A stretch of 64,000 nucleotides of DNA from Mesorhizobium sp. (GCA_004020545.1 SAQE01000005.1:62001-126000), one strand, 5' to 3'. Shown: positions 36,992 through 46,349, counted from the first letter of the stretch. The notes: generated from the letters alone by a model not told the origin. Numbers and translations: made by a program.

Positions 36992-38910
36992 GCCGGCTGC
37001 GGCTCCACGATCATGCGCCCGGCCATTTCCATGTGCAGGGCATGGCAGAACCACTGGCAATAGTACCAGTGGACACCGGGGCGGTCGGCGACGAAGGTTA
37101 CGGACGAGGTCGCCTGCGGCCCGATCTCCATCACGACGCCGTGGCGCACCATGGTGAAGCCGTGGGTCAGGTCCTCGACGTCGTCCATGTTGGTCACGGT
37201 GATGGTGACCTCGTCACCCTGCTTCACCGTGAACTTGTCGAGACTGAAGGCCGGCGCGACGGAGTGCATGTAGACGCGCACCTTGTTGCCGTCGCGGATG
37301 ACGTTGGCGGCTTCCTCGAGCTTGACGCCGTCCTTCGCCGCCTGCTGCCGCGCTTCCTCCCACATCGGGTCGTCGCGCTTCCACACGATCGCCGGCCTGA
37401 CCTTCGAGCGATGGACCAGACAGATGTCGTGCGGCTCCGCGAAGCTCGGCCCGTCATGGACCAGGCGCATCTCGTCGCCCGAGATATCGATCAGCTGGTC
37501 GTTCTCCGGATGCAGCGGGCCCACCGGCAGGAAGCGGTCCTTGGAGAACTTGTTGAGCGACATCAGCCACTTGCCGTCCGCCTCCTTGGTCTCGCCCATG
37601 GAGGTGTGGTTGTGACCCGGCTGGTAGTGAACGTCGAGTTTCTGGATGATCGGGTCGACCTTGGCGCCGCCGTAAGCCTGGATCGCCTTGTCGATGCTCC
37701 ACTTGACGACCTGGCTGTCGAGGAACAGCGTGGTGTAGGCGTTGCCCTTGCCGTCGAATGCCGTGTGCAGCGGCCCGAGGCCCAGTTCAGGCTCGGCGAC
37801 GACGACGTCGCGCGGCTTGATCTTGTCGTCGAACAGGTCGTCGAAGCGGCGCACGTCGAGAAGCGTCACCGTCGGCGAGAGCTTGCCGGCGATCGCGAGA
37901 TGGATGCCGTCGGGCGCCGTGTTGCAGCCGTGGGGATTGTTGCCGGCCGGGACGTAGCGCGTGTAGCGCGAGCCGTGCCGCCCGTCGACCACCGGCACGC
38001 CGTTGATCTCCTTGTAGTCGCCTTTCTTGACCGCATCCTCGATGCGCTTGAGGTTGAAGATCACCACCCAGTCGCGGTCCGCGGACGTCATGTCGGCGAG
38101 CGTCACGCCCCGCTCCGAATTGTAGCAGGTCGAGAACGCGTACTTGCCCTGGTAGTCGGCGTCGGTGTTGTCGAGATTGCCGTCGACCAGGACCTGCCAG
38201 GCGATCTTCATGGTATCGCCGTCGATCGCGGTGAAGACCGACCAATACTGCTTGGGATCGTCGAGGACCTTGCCGTCGTTCGGGATAGGGATGATGTGCT
38301 CGCTGTTGGCGAACACGTAGCCGGTCCGCGGATACTTCTGCAGGCGCAGCCCGTGAATGTCAGACGCGTTCGGAATCTCGATGATCTTGTCGCACTTCAT
38401 CACGTCGCAACGGATGCGCGCGACGCGGCAATTGGCCTTGTCGTTGACGAACAGATAGCGCCCGTCATAGGTGCCGTCGGTGAAGGACATATGCGGGTGA
38501 TGCAGGTCGCCGTTGGGGTAGACGCCGCCGCGCTTGGCAAGGAACGCCTGCGTGGTCGGCATCAGGCCTTCCGTCATGATCTTGCGGCTCTCGTTGGTGA
38601 TCCCCCAGCCGGTGGCGCTGCAGCGGTTGAAGACCGGAATGCGCGAGAGTTCACGCATGGAAGGCAGCCCGATGACGCGCACCTCGCCCGACTGGCCGCT
38701 CGAGCTGAAGCCGTAATATTCGTCGAGATCGCCCGGACGGATCTCGCTGGTCGCCTCCTTGGCATGGGCGGGCCTGGTGAACCCGGCAACGCCGACGGCT
38801 CCGCCACCGGCCGCGCTGGCGAGACCCGCCAGTATGGCTGCCTTGCCGCTTCCGGTCAGAAGCTTGCGACGGCTTACTCCGGTTTCCGCCGACCTATCAT
38901 CATCCTTCAT
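36988..38910 (-). CDS. nosZ: Nitrous oxide reductase
   Basis: NosZ reduces N2O to N2 in the periplasm, the last step of denitrification. The 640-residue enzyme has a twin-arginine signal (SRRKLLTG, Arg14-Arg15; cleavage near AHA|KEAT), so it is a clade I enzyme. The seven-bladed propeller supplies CuZ histidines (DLHHPHMS, the EHIIP loop, HNHTSMGE, and others). The C-terminal CuA cupredoxin domain has Cys618, Trp620, Cys622, His626 and Met629 ([12 protein letters not shown]). AAGGAG precedes the ATG, which overlaps the nosR stop. Confidence 0.98.
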   Translation of the reverse strand: MKDDDRSAETGVSRRKLLTGSGKAAILAGLASAAGGGAVGVAGFTRPAHAKEATSEIRPGDLDEYYGFSSSGQSGEVRVIGLPSMRELSRIPVFNRCSATGWGITNESRKIMTEGLMPTTQAFLAKRGGVYPNGDLHHPHMSFTDGTYDGRYLFVNDKANCRVARIRCDVMKCDKIIEIPNASDIHGLRLQKYPRTGYVFANSEHIIPIPNDGKVLDDPKQYWSVFTAIDGDTMKIAWQVLVDGNLDNTDADYQGKYAFSTCYNSERGVTLADMTSADRDWVVIFNLKRIEDAVKKGDYKEINGVPVVDGRHGSRYTRYVPAGNNPHGCNTAPDGIHLAIAGKLSPTVTLLDVRRFDDLFDDKIKPRDVVVAEPELGLGPLHTAFDGKGNAYTTLFLDSQVVKWSIDKAIQAYGGAKVDPIIQKLDVHYQPGHNHTSMGETKEADGKWLMSLNKFSKDRFLPVGPLHPENDQLIDISGDEMRLVHDGPSFAEPHDICLVHRSKVRPAIVWKRDDPMWEEARQQAAKDGVKLEEAANVIRDGNKVRVYMHSVAPAFSLDKFTVKQGDEVTITVTNMDDVEDLTHGFTMVRHGVVMEIGPQATSSVTFVADRPGVHWYYCQWFCHALHMEMAGRMIVEPQPA

Positions 38911-41216
38911 TGGTCGTCTCCTTCTAGTGACGCGGCCTGGCCGGCCGCAGGCTTCCGTTCCACGGATGGTTCGCGACCGTTGACGGTCACCAGGACCCTC
39001 GGCTTGCGCTTGGGCTCCGGCACCATCGACGGCGACTGCAGGGCCAGGAACTTCTCGCGCTTGATGCGCTTCTGGATCACCACCGGACAGCGCTGGTCGT
39101 CGTGGTAGAGCACCTGGCAGTTGAGGCATTGGATGCATTCGTTGGGATTGATTGCTCCCTCCGGATGGATCGCCTGGACGGGACAATCATTGGAGCAGCG
39201 CTGGCAGGGCGAGCCGCATTCCTTGTAGCGCTTCAGCCAGTCGAACATGCGCATGCGGGCCGGGACAGCCAGCGCGCCGCCGAGCGGGCAAAGGTAGCGG
39301 CAGTAGAAGCGCTCGATGAAGAGGCCGGGCGCAAGGCAGCCGATGGCGAACAGGACGAACCACCACTCGCGCGCGAAATGCAGGATGATCGCGGTCTTGA
39401 AGGGCTCCACCTCGGCCGCTTCCTCGGCGAGGCCGAGCGAGCCGAAGGACAGGCCGAAAAGCGCTAGGAAGATGATGTATTTGAACGGCCACAGGCGCTG
39501 GTTGAGCCAGAACGGCACGCGGACCTGCGGAATGCGCGCCCAGCGGGCCAGCCGGTTCGTCCACTCCTGCAATGCGCCGAACGGGCAGAGCCAGCCGCAA
39601 TAGGCGCCGCGCCCCCAGAACAGCAGAGCGGCCGCGACCGCCGACCACAGGATGAAGATCAGCGGGTCGCGCAGGAAATAGTCCCACCGGAAGTCGCCGC
39701 GCAGCGAGTTGAAGAATGTGAGGATGTTCACGACCGATAGCTGCGCGTGCTCGTACCAGCCGAGCCACAGAAGCGTGAAGGCGAGATAGCTGAGCCGGAT
39801 GCGCTCATAGGCGCGCGGCCATTTCACGAGGATATCCTGGAAGAAGAAGATGCCGGTGAGCACGCCGATCGCGACGAGCATGATGGCCACGTCGAACATC
39901 CGCGCCTGCCAGATCCGCTCCCAGAGCGGCGGCTCATCGTCCGCTGCCGCCACCGGTTGCACGGCGGCCGACGCCGGTGCGACCGCAGCCGGCGGCGCGA
40001 CAACCGCCGGCTGCGAAACAGGCGCGGTCAGGAACTTGTCGGGGGTCGAATAGTCGAGCCCCGTCGTGACGAATGCCTTGTCGAGCGCACCGGTCGCCCG
40101 CTGCACGAGGAGCTGGAACCGCCATGGCGCGCCGGGGTCGAGATTCGAACCGTCGGGCGTGACGAAGACGCCGATCTCGGGAAAGTCCGGCGCGCCTTCG
40201 GCAGCCACCGCGCCAATGCGGCGATAATTGCGATCGCGAAAGCGTATGCTGCCCTCGCTCTGGATCAGCTCGATACGATCGAAAATGCCGCCGCGCACAT
40301 AGCCGGAGCCGCGAAAGGAATACGGTCCGTCGCCGGCGACGAGGATCGCCTGCTGGCCGGGCTTCATATCCTGGTGAAGGCGTTCATATTCGGCATCGCC
40401 GAGCAGCGATCGGCCGACCGTCGGCACGCTTGCCAGCGCAACGTAGACGTCGACGAAGGAGGCATTCGGGTCCCCTTGCTGCGGGCGGGCGATCGCCGCG
40501 GCATTGCCCGTCCGCTGAAACAGCTCATCAAGCTCCTTGTTGGTGATCGCAAGCCTGCGGACCGATCCGTCGCCGAGCAAGGCCTGCCAAGTTTCGACAG
40601 CGCTTCTGGTCTGATCGATGGTGCGGTGGGCCGGCTGAGAAGCGACATCCGCAACACCCGTGCCGAGGTTGCGCGACCGCGCGATCTTGACCGCCGACTG
40701 CGTCATGCTGTCGGCGATGACCATCATCGTGACCGTCGCGCCGCTGACGATGTCGACCGGCATGCGGCCCTCCTCGCTCGGATCGAGGACACGCCGGCCG
40801 ACGAAGCCGTCGATATAATGCTCAATCTTGGCTTGAGGGATGCCGACCAGAACGATCGGTTCGTGATGCTCGACGAGTTTTGCGCCGGTGATCTTGCCGT
40901 CGAGGTCGATGCCGACAATGATGTTGATGGGTTTGCCGGAGTAGCCGGTCGAATCGACGACATCGTTCGTGAGGAAGGCGTAGCCGACGGGCTGACCGCC
41001 CTTGAGCAGCTTCGCCGCGGGCGGATTACCCTCGATCCCGCCGAAGCTGTCGGCCGCTGGATCGATGTCGGATGCCTTGATCCGGTCGAGAAACTCGCCA
41101 AGCCGCCCGGATCCATTGGCTTCGGCCTGCGGCACCAGGAGGACGAGCAGGAGAAGGAAAGAAGCCAGGAAACCCAGGCCCGCCGATCTCCATCCGAATC
41201 CGAAATCTGGTTTCAT
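38907..41216 (-). CDS. nosR: NosR membrane flavo-iron-sulfur protein
   Basis: NosR supports NosZ expression and activity and is thought to pass electrons from the quinol pool. The 769-residue protein has an N-terminal signal/anchor (15-32), a periplasmic FMN-binding domain with the flavinylation site DIVSGATVT (Thr161 expected to carry FMN attached by NosX), an Ala/Pro-rich linker, a polytopic region with CGWLCPFGA and CRYLCPLGG, and a cytoplasmic ferredoxin domain ([13 protein letters not shown] and [12 protein letters not shown]). The start MKPDFGFGW at 41216 gives the family form. It is first of the nosRZDFYLX operon; an FNR-like box lies 86 bp upstream. Confidence 0.96.
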   Translation of the reverse strand: MKPDFGFGWRSAGLGFLASFLLLLVLLVPQAEANGSGRLGEFLDRIKASDIDPAADSFGGIEGNPPAAKLLKGGQPVGYAFLTNDVVDSTGYSGKPINIIVGIDLDGKITGAKLVEHHEPIVLVGIPQAKIEHYIDGFVGRRVLDPSEEGRMPVDIVSGATVTMMVIADSMTQSAVKIARSRNLGTGVADVASQPAHRTIDQTRSAVETWQALLGDGSVRRLAITNKELDELFQRTGNAAAIARPQQGDPNASFVDVYVALASVPTVGRSLLGDAEYERLHQDMKPGQQAILVAGDGPYSFRGSGYVRGGIFDRIELIQSEGSIRFRDRNYRRIGAVAAEGAPDFPEIGVFVTPDGSNLDPGAPWRFQLLVQRATGALDKAFVTTGLDYSTPDKFLTAPVSQPAVVAPPAAVAPASAAVQPVAAADDEPPLWERIWQARMFDVAIMLVAIGVLTGIFFFQDILVKWPRAYERIRLSYLAFTLLWLGWYEHAQLSVVNILTFFNSLRGDFRWDYFLRDPLIFILWSAVAAALLFWGRGAYCGWLCPFGALQEWTNRLARWARIPQVRVPFWLNQRLWPFKYIIFLALFGLSFGSLGLAEEAAEVEPFKTAIILHFAREWWFVLFAIGCLAPGLFIERFYCRYLCPLGGALAVPARMRMFDWLKRYKECGSPCQRCSNDCPVQAIHPEGAINPNECIQCLNCQVLYHDDQRCPVVIQKRIKREKFLALQSPSMVPEPKRKPRVLVTVNGREPSVERKPAAGQAASLEGDDQ

Positions 41217-41301
41217 TTGCGCGGCCGGCTGTCTGCACCAAAAGCCCGATCGCTTGTTGATCGAACGCGCGTTACCCTTAGACGATCGCGCCAGCCGCTC
41301 T

Positions 41302-41315
41302 TTGATCTGCAACAA
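41302..41315. promoter_or_regulatory. FNR/FixK-like box between nosR and the ferritin-like gene
   Basis: TTGAT-CTGC-AACAA differs from the TTGAT-N4-ATCAA consensus at one base in the right half. Its centre (41308.5) is about 41-42 bp from plausible start points on both strands: a TAAGGG -10 near 41275-41280 for nosR and CATATT near 41339-41344 for the rightward gene. That is the class II activator position in both directions. Confidence 0.55.
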
Positions 41316-41372
41316 ACTCAAATGGCATCGGTCGATGTCATATTGGCGCGCATTCCTCCAGGAGGCGCTCCC

Positions 41373-42296
41373 ATGAAGCGGCTGAGTGAAGAACCCAATA
41401 TGCAGTTGCGCGATGTTCCGCAGCTCCTTGGCCTGGCGACGGCCATGGAGGAAACCACGGCACAGCGCTACCAAAGGCTCGCTGCCCGCATGGAAAGGCT
41501 GAACGAGCGTGAGGTTGCCGGAACATTCAGCGCGCTTGTCGAGGAGCAGCGCGACCATCTCGAAGAAATCGCCCGCCGCTCCATTGAGTTGACGGGCGCG
41601 CCGCCGCCGGCACTGGCCGATCCGCGCGGGCTGCCTTCCGAAATCTCTCGATCATGGGACGAAGCGGAGGCCAGCGCGCTACTCACCCCGTACCGAGCCC
41701 TCGGCGTTGCCGTGGATAATGAAATGCTGGCTTTCGCCTTCTATTCCTATGTCGCAGCGCAAAGCGACGATGCGACGGTCCGGGCGACCGCGGAGTGGCT
41801 CGCCGGAAAGGCGCTCGATCACGCGGCGTTGCTGCGCGAGGAACGGCGTCGCGCCTATCGGCGCGAAGGCGCCAGGCACGCCCGCGACGGGAGGCCAATG
41901 CTGGATGCCTCGTCGCTGCCGGAGTTCGTGCTACAGAGCCGACGGCTGGAGTCGCGTGCCGCGGTCTTCCACCGACGGATTGCTTCATGGCTTGCCGCCT
42001 TGGGTGAGGATGCTGCCTCGAAAACGATTACCGAGGTTGCCGAGCGGGAGCGGGCAGCCGGGCTTGAGGCCGCTGACGGAACTGTCGAAGCAGCGAGAGC
42101 GGAGCTTGCGCAAGCCGCCAAGCTGTTGCCGCTTCTACGCGCCGCGCTCGCCGAAGCCGAACGGCTGCATCAGGCCTATCTCGATCTCGCCGACCGCACG
42201 CGCGACGAACAGGTGCTGGCCGCAGCCCAACGGGCGGCGGATCGAACCCTGCAGAGCCTGGCCGCCATCGCAGCGCGGCTGCAGGCGTTCGGCTGA
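41373..42296 (+). CDS. Ferritin-like/rubrerythrin-related protein divergent from nosR
   Basis: A 307-residue soluble protein. Residues 12-165 read as a four-helix ferritin-like bundle with candidate metal-ligand pairs: AMEETTAQRYQ (Glu), EEQRDHLEEI (ExxxH spacing), VDNEMLAFAFY and ALDHAALLREE. This is the helix order of the rubrerythrin/ferritin-like superfamily, although the ExxH motifs are imperfect. Residues 215-305 are Ala/Glu/Arg-rich and probably coiled coil. GGAGG precedes the ATG. It shares a 156-bp intergenic region and an FNR-like box with nosR, so I infer a role tied to N2O respiration, possibly peroxide, oxygen or metal protection; none is proven. Confidence 0.75.
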   Translation: MKRLSEEPNMQLRDVPQLLGLATAMEETTAQRYQRLAARMERLNEREVAGTFSALVEEQRDHLEEIARRSIELTGAPPPALADPRGLPSEISRSWDEAEASALLTPYRALGVAVDNEMLAFAFYSYVAAQSDDATVRATAEWLAGKALDHAALLREERRRAYRREGARHARDGRPMLDASSLPEFVLQSRRLESRAAVFHRRIASWLAALGEDAASKTITEVAERERAAGLEAADGTVEAARAELAQAAKLLPLLRAALAEAERLHQAYLDLADRTRDEQVLAAAQRAADRTLQSLAAIAARLQAFG

Positions 42297-42327
42297 TGCA
42301 GCGGGCGTCAGACCGGGCGCGGGCGCG

Positions 42328-42771
42328 CTATTGGCCGATCTGTTTGAACAGCTCCTCGAAAGCCTTCTTGGCCTTGCCGGGCTGATTGACAGATTCGGCG
42401 GCCTTCAGGTTGCTGCCCGGATCGCCGACCACGACAAGGGCGACCATGCCCATGCCGTAATGGGGATTGCACTTGATGCCGTAGACACCGGGCTTGGTGA
42501 ACGTGACGGTCAGGTCCTTATTCATCTCACCCTTGAACGGCTCAGCGCCGTCCGGCAGCATGCCTGCGATCGACTCGACGTCGTGGCCTTTGTCCTTGGC
42601 GACAAAATGAACCGTGTCACCGGGCGCCACCTTGAGGAACGACGGCTCGAGCTGAAACATGCCGTGCTTGCCCATGTTCAACATGGAAACCTCGAATTCG
42701 GCGGCGCCTGCGGCGCCGGCCCACGTCAGAACGGCGGCAGTGACGAGCGGCACAAGTCTGGTCGAGCGCAT
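42328..42771 (-). CDS. Pseudoazurin (blue copper protein)
   Basis: A 147-residue periplasmic type I copper protein. A signal peptide covers 1-23 (cleaved AGA|AEFEV). Copper ligands are His63 (KGHDVES), Cys101, His104 and Met109 (KCNPHYGMGM), the pseudoazurin pattern. In denitrifiers such proteins carry electrons from the bc1 complex to nitrite or nitrous oxide reductase, which fits its place next to nos. I chose ATG 42771; the longer frame needs a TTG nine bases earlier. An FNR-like half-conserved box lies at 42851-42864. Confidence 0.93.
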   Translation of the reverse strand: MRSTRLVPLVTAAVLTWAGAAGAAEFEVSMLNMGKHGMFQLEPSFLKVAPGDTVHFVAKDKGHDVESIAGMLPDGAEPFKGEMNKDLTVTFTKPGVYGIKCNPHYGMGMVALVVVGDPGSNLKAAESVNQPGKAKKAFEELFKQIGQ

Positions 42772-42850
42772 TTCTTCCAATTCCCTGCTTGGTGTGAATG
42801 ACGGATCTGGCGTGTGGCCGGCTGTCTACCGGGTGCATCCGTCCCGAACT

Positions 42851-42864
42851 TTGCGCCAGATCAA
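42851..42864 (-). promoter_or_regulatory. FNR-like box before pseudoazurin
   Basis: On the minus strand TTGAT-CTGG-CGCAA: a perfect left half and a right half with two mismatches to ATCAA. Its centre lies 41-42 bp before a start point predicted from a TAGACA -10 at 42823-42828, the class II position. Weaker than the box at 43024. Confidence 0.4.
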
Positions 42865-42986
42865 ATACGCTCCAGAAAGATGCGCTTTGGCGGTTTCGGC
42901 GGCGAACCGCAGGTCAGGTACGGTCGCGCTGGCAGGCGGCTGGTCGCACTGGGACCGCTCGATGACGGGAAACGACCGGCCGCTAA

Positions 42987-43012
42987 ATGTGGGGTGTTCC
43001 CTAACGACTGAA
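42987..43012 (+). repeat. 26-bp direct repeat, copy 1
   Basis: ATGTGGGGTGTTCCCTAACG followed by ACTGAA; 25 of 26 bases equal the copy at 44332-44357. A shared CGGCCGC lies just before both. The two copies bracket the alcohol dehydrogenase and tRNA-Arg genes. Confidence 0.8.
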
Positions 43013-43023
43013 CGATGCATGCC

Positions 43024-43037
43024 TTGACCTCGATCAA
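43024..43037 (+). promoter_or_regulatory. FNR/FixK box of the alcohol dehydrogenase promoter
   Basis: TTGA-CCTCGA-TCAA is a perfect TTGA-N6-TCAA dyad. Its centre is 41 bp before a start point implied by TACTCT at 43059-43064, exactly the class II activation distance, and 59 bp before the ATG. Confidence 0.7.
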
Positions 43038-43089
43038 GGCATGCCCGCTCCGCGACCCTACTCTTCCGGCATTCACAAAGGAGCAGGCG

Positions 43090-44169
43090 ATGACGAAGAC
43101 GATGAAAGCTGTGGTGGTGCACGATTTCGGCAAGCCGCTCACAATCGAGGATGTGCCGGTGCCCGTGCCGGGGGCCGGCGAACTGCTTGTCAAGGTGGTC
43201 GCCTGCGGTGTGTGCCATACGGATCTGCACGCGGCCGAGGGCGATTGGCCGGTGAAGCCGACGTTGCCCTTCATCCCTGGCCATGAGGCGGTGGGCGTCG
43301 TGGCCGCGCTCGGTCCCGGCGTGACCGATTTCAAGGAAGGCGATCCCGTCGGCGTCGCCTGGCTGCACGACGCGTGCCTGCGTTGCGAATATTGCGAGAC
43401 CGGCTGGGAAACGCTGTGCGAGCACCAGCATAATACGGGGTATAGCTGCAACGGCGGCTTCGCCGAATATATCATCGCTTCGGCGGCCTTTGCCGCGCGC
43501 CTTCCGACCGGCGTCGATTTCGCGCAGATGGCTCCGATCCTGTGCGCCGGCGTGACGACCTTCAAGGGCCTGAAGGAAACCGAAGCGCGCCCTGGAGAAT
43601 GGGTCGTGATCTCCGGTATCGGCGGCCTCGGCCATGTGGCGATCCAGTACGCCAAGGCAATGGGCCTGAAGGTCGTGGCTCTCGACATTGCCGCGGACAA
43701 GCTCGCCCTGGCACGCGCGACCGGCGCGGAGGCGGTCATCGACGCCCGTTCGCCGGACGCGGTGGCCGATGTGCTCAAGGTGACCGCCGGCGGCGCCCAC
43801 GGCATCTTGGTGACGGCCGTCTCGCCGCCGGCCTTTTCGCAGGCGCTGCGCATGGTGCGCCGCAAGGGCACGGTCGCCCTTGTCGGCCTGCCGCCGGGGG
43901 AATTCCCGACCCCAATCTTCGATGTGGTGCTCAAGCGCGTGACACTGCGCGGGTCGATCGTCGGTACGCGACGCGATCTCGATGAGGCCATTGCCTTCGC
44001 GGCCGAAGGCAAGGTGAAGGCCGAGATCACCAAGGCGCCGTTGAGCGACATCAATGCGATCTTCGCCAGACTCAAGGCAGGCAAGATCGACGGTCGCGTG
44101 GTGCTGGATCTATCCGGTTCCGACACAGCAAGCGTGAGGGAACCAGCGCTAGCCGAGTTAGCATCTTAA
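43090..44169 (+). CDS. adhP: Zinc-dependent alcohol dehydrogenase, AdhP-like
   Basis: A 359-residue medium-chain dehydrogenase that interconverts ethanol-type alcohols and aldehydes with NAD. Catalytic zinc residues are Cys42, His65 with Glu66, and a Cys in PILCAG near 156; structural zinc cysteines are Cys96, Cys99, Cys102 and Cys110. The NAD fold has GIGGLGHVAIQYAKAMG. The body matches the 336-residue AdhP group, with about 20 extra residues at the C-terminus (SGSDTASVREPALAELAS). AAAGGAG lies before the ATG. The perfect FNR/FixK box upstream suggests expression under low oxygen. Confidence 0.92.
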   Translation: MTKTMKAVVVHDFGKPLTIEDVPVPVPGAGELLVKVVACGVCHTDLHAAEGDWPVKPTLPFIPGHEAVGVVAALGPGVTDFKEGDPVGVAWLHDACLRCEYCETGWETLCEHQHNTGYSCNGGFAEYIIASAAFAARLPTGVDFAQMAPILCAGVTTFKGLKETEARPGEWVVISGIGGLGHVAIQYAKAMGLKVVALDIAADKLALARATGAEAVIDARSPDAVADVLKVTAGGAHGILVTAVSPPAFSQALRMVRRKGTVALVGLPPGEFPTPIFDVVLKRVTLRGSIVGTRRDLDEAIAFAAEGKVKAEITKAPLSDINAIFARLKAGKIDGRVVLDLSGSDTASVREPALAELAS

Positions 44170-44198
44170 AAATATCAGCTATTTCAGTCGGATGGAAA

Positions 44199-44275
44199 TG
44201 GCGCGCCCGAAGAGATTCGAACTCCTGACCCCCAGATTCGTAGTCTGGTGCTCTATCCAGCTGAGCTACGGGCGC
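44199..44275 (-). tRNA. tRNA-Arg (anticodon ACG)
   Basis: The minus strand folds into a cloverleaf: acceptor GCGCCCG/CGGGCGC, D arm GCTCAGCTGGATAGAGC, anticodon arm CCAGA-CTACGAA-TCTGG with anticodon ACG, variable loop GGGTC, T arm AGGAGTTCGAATCTCTT-type with the invariant GTTCGAATC, discriminator G and an encoded CCA. Anticodon ACG is the A34 (inosine) arginine tRNA reading CGN codons. Confidence 0.95.
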
Positions 44276-44331
44276 GCAACAGGCCGTGCATGACACAAGC
44301 CCCGCGATCCGGGTCGAGACGGCCGGCCGCG

Positions 44332-44357
44332 ATGTGGAGTGTTCCCTAACGACTGAA
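44332..44357 (+). repeat. 26-bp direct repeat, copy 2
   Basis: ATGTGGAGTGTTCCCTAACG followed by ACTGAA, one base different from 42987-43012. It lies 56 bp upstream of the 5' end of tRNA-Arg (which is on the minus strand), that is in its promoter region. Confidence 0.8.
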
Positions 44358-44465
44358 TTTCGGAAAAGCAAGCCGATCCGGCAAAAGTTTTGTCGCAGGC
44401 GCTTTTGCCCGTGCGGATCAAGGTGCGTGGCATCTCAGATCGGGCTGAGCCGAAGACGGCGGTCC

Positions 44466-45959
44466 TCAAGCCGGACGGCGCAAACTTCCGCGCGCTTGGT
44501 CGAGCCGCACCGGCTGGTCGGGGATGGTGACGGCGAAGACGGTACGGCCGCCGATCGACTCGACCAGCTCCACCGTGCCGCCATGGGCGCGGATCAGCTC
44601 ATGGGCGATCGCAAGGCCAAGGCCGGTGCCGCCGCTGCGCGCCGAGCCGCGGAAGGCCGCGAAGAGGTTTTCGCGCGCCTTGGGCGGCAGGCCGGGCCCG
44701 GTATCGGTGACGGTGATGCGGCTGACGCTGCCCAAACGCTCGGCCGAGACGGCGAGACGGCGCACCACCGCGCTCTCGGTGTCGGCGGCCATCGCCTGCA
44801 CCGAATTGCGGCAGAGATTGGTGAGCACGCGGAACAGCTGGTCGGAATCGGCGTCGACCTCGAAGCTGAGCTCGACGGCATTGATGAACTCGATGCCTTG
44901 CTCGATGTCGAGCAGGCCATGCACGTCGTCGACGAGCTGGCGCAGCCTGAGCCTGCGGCGCGACGGCGCCGGCTCCTGCGTGCGGCCATAGGCGAGCACG
45001 CCCTCCGAATAGGCGACGGCACGGTCGAGCGCGCGCAGAAGCTTCGGCGCAAAGGACTGCACGGTCGGGTCCTTCACCTGGCGCAGACGGTCCGACATCA
45101 ATTGCGCGGAGGCGAGGATGTTGCGCATGTCGTGGTTGATCTTCGAGACGGCAAGGCCGAGGTCGGCGAGGTGCTTCTGCTCGGAAAGCATCCTCTGCAG
45201 CCGATCCTGCATCTGCGCCAGCTCGCGCTCGGCGACGCCGATCTCATCGGAGCGCTCCGTCGGGCAGATGATGCGCCCGGGATCGTCGGGCGCCTCGGAG
45301 AACGACAGGATCGAGCGCGTCATGGTGCGGATCGGGCCGATCATGATGAGGTCGATGGCCGCATAGACGAGCATGGCGGTGAACAGCGAGATCAGCAGCG
45401 AGACGACGGCGACGTTGCGCGAATAGCGCAGCATCGCATTGCGCAGGCTGCGATCCGGCATGATCAGCTCGAATTCCTTGTCGCTGTCGCCGACCGGACC
45501 GAAGACGCGCAGCATGCGGTTGCCGCCGACGAACAGCGTCTCCAGCGCGCCGGTCATGCCGTTGACAAGGCCGACATTGGCGATGTCGATATGCTCGTCG
45601 ACCTTCGGCGGCATGTCGGCCACGACCAGCAGCCGCGAGACGCCGCCGTCGCGCACCGCGATCGCCTTGGCGCCGATCGCCATCAGCACGTCGTTCTGGG
45701 CGGTGTGCGACAGCGAGTTGGGCTCGCCCTGCAACAGAACGATCGAGACGGCGGCGGCGGTGCTCAGCCGCTCCTTCAGCCAGTTCACCCTGTAGCTGGC
45801 GATCCAGGGCAGGAAGATCAGGATTTCGGCGAGCAGCACGAAGACGATGGTGAGAAGCAGAAGCTTGGTAGACAGGCCGCGCGACAGCGGCACCCGGCGC
45901 GGCGAGCTCGCCGCCTCCGGCCGTGCCTTTTCATCCGTGGACAGGACTTCACTCGTCAT
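44466..45959 (-). CDS. Sensor histidine kinase (orphan)
   Basis: A 497-residue membrane sensor. Transmembrane segments at about 32-54 and 184-208 enclose a 130-residue periplasmic domain; a HAMP linker follows (about 205-262, GPIRTMTRSI). The phosphoacceptor is His276 in SKINHDMRN, then the ATPase domain with the N box NLCRNSVQA, G1 DTGPGLP and G2 GGTGLGLAI. No response-regulator gene is adjacent, so it is an orphan kinase here; the ligand is unknown. It is divergent from rpmH. Confidence 0.92.
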   Translation of the reverse strand: MTSEVLSTDEKARPEAASSPRRVPLSRGLSTKLLLLTIVFVLLAEILIFLPWIASYRVNWLKERLSTAAAVSIVLLQGEPNSLSHTAQNDVLMAIGAKAIAVRDGGVSRLLVVADMPPKVDEHIDIANVGLVNGMTGALETLFVGGNRMLRVFGPVGDSDKEFELIMPDRSLRNAMLRYSRNVAVVSLLISLFTAMLVYAAIDLIMIGPIRTMTRSILSFSEAPDDPGRIICPTERSDEIGVAERELAQMQDRLQRMLSEQKHLADLGLAVSKINHDMRNILASAQLMSDRLRQVKDPTVQSFAPKLLRALDRAVAYSEGVLAYGRTQEPAPSRRRLRLRQLVDDVHGLLDIEQGIEFINAVELSFEVDADSDQLFRVLTNLCRNSVQAMAADTESAVVRRLAVSAERLGSVSRITVTDTGPGLPPKARENLFAAFRGSARSGGTGLGLAIAHELIRAHGGTVELVESIGGRTVFAVTIPDQPVRLDQARGSLRRPA

Positions 45960-46064
45960 GACGCGGTCTTCACGAGGGCTTGATCGGCCAAGATTATGCG
46001 ATTTGCGGCTTTTTTGCCAATTTCGCCCCTGGCCTCATGAAAAAATGCCCCTGAGCGGGCCGGA

Positions 46065-46093
46065 TTGACTTCCAAAATCCTTCTTTCTATAAG
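46065..46093 (+). promoter_or_regulatory. Strong sigma70 promoter of rpmH
   Basis: TTGACT at 46065-46070, 17-bp spacer, TATAAG at 46088-46093. It lies 122 bp before rpmH and likely serves the rpmH-rnpA-yidC run. Confidence 0.75.
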
Positions 46094-46214
46094 CCCGCTC
46101 ACGCTCGGGCCATTCGTCCCGGCGCGGTTTCGATCGCGCCTAAATCGGCCCGGCAAAGCTCCTGTTACAGAGTGACAGAATCAAGAAGGGCCGCACGCCG
46201 CGGTATTAAAACAA

Positions 46215-46349
46215 ATGAAGCGTACCTACCAACCGTCCAAACTCGTCCGCAAGCGCCGGCACGGTTTCCGTGCCCGCATGGCCACCAAGGGTGGTCGCGG
46301 CGTCGTTGCTGCCCGCCGCAACCGCGGTCGCAAGCGGCTGAGCGCCTGA
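46215..46349 (+). CDS. rpmH: 50S ribosomal protein L34
   Basis: A 44-residue, arginine/lysine-rich protein of the large subunit: it begins [20 protein letters not shown] and ends GRKRLSA, nearly invariant in bacteria. It lies 16 bp before rnpA, the conserved pair. The 120-bp untranslated leader is long for such a short gene. Confidence 0.98.
   Translation: MKRTYQPSKLVRKRRHGFRARMATKGGRGVVAARRNRGRKRLSA

Larger units (their letters stand above)
42772..43089. other. 318-bp regulatory region between pseudoazurin and alcohol dehydrogenase
   Basis: No gene. It holds an FNR-like box for the leftward pseudoazurin gene (42851-42864), the first copy of a 26-bp direct repeat (42987-43012) and a perfect FNR/FixK box (43024-43037) for the rightward gene. 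A rightward frame in the middle has no start signals. Confidence 0.6.

Noticed and set aside
37033-39108. 691-codon plus-strand frame opposite nosZ
   Set aside because: Shadow of nosZ; no family resemblance and no ribosome-binding site.
44199-44357. tRNA-Arg as integration site with attL/attR
   Set aside because: The 26-bp direct repeats do not include any tRNA sequence and no integrase gene is present.
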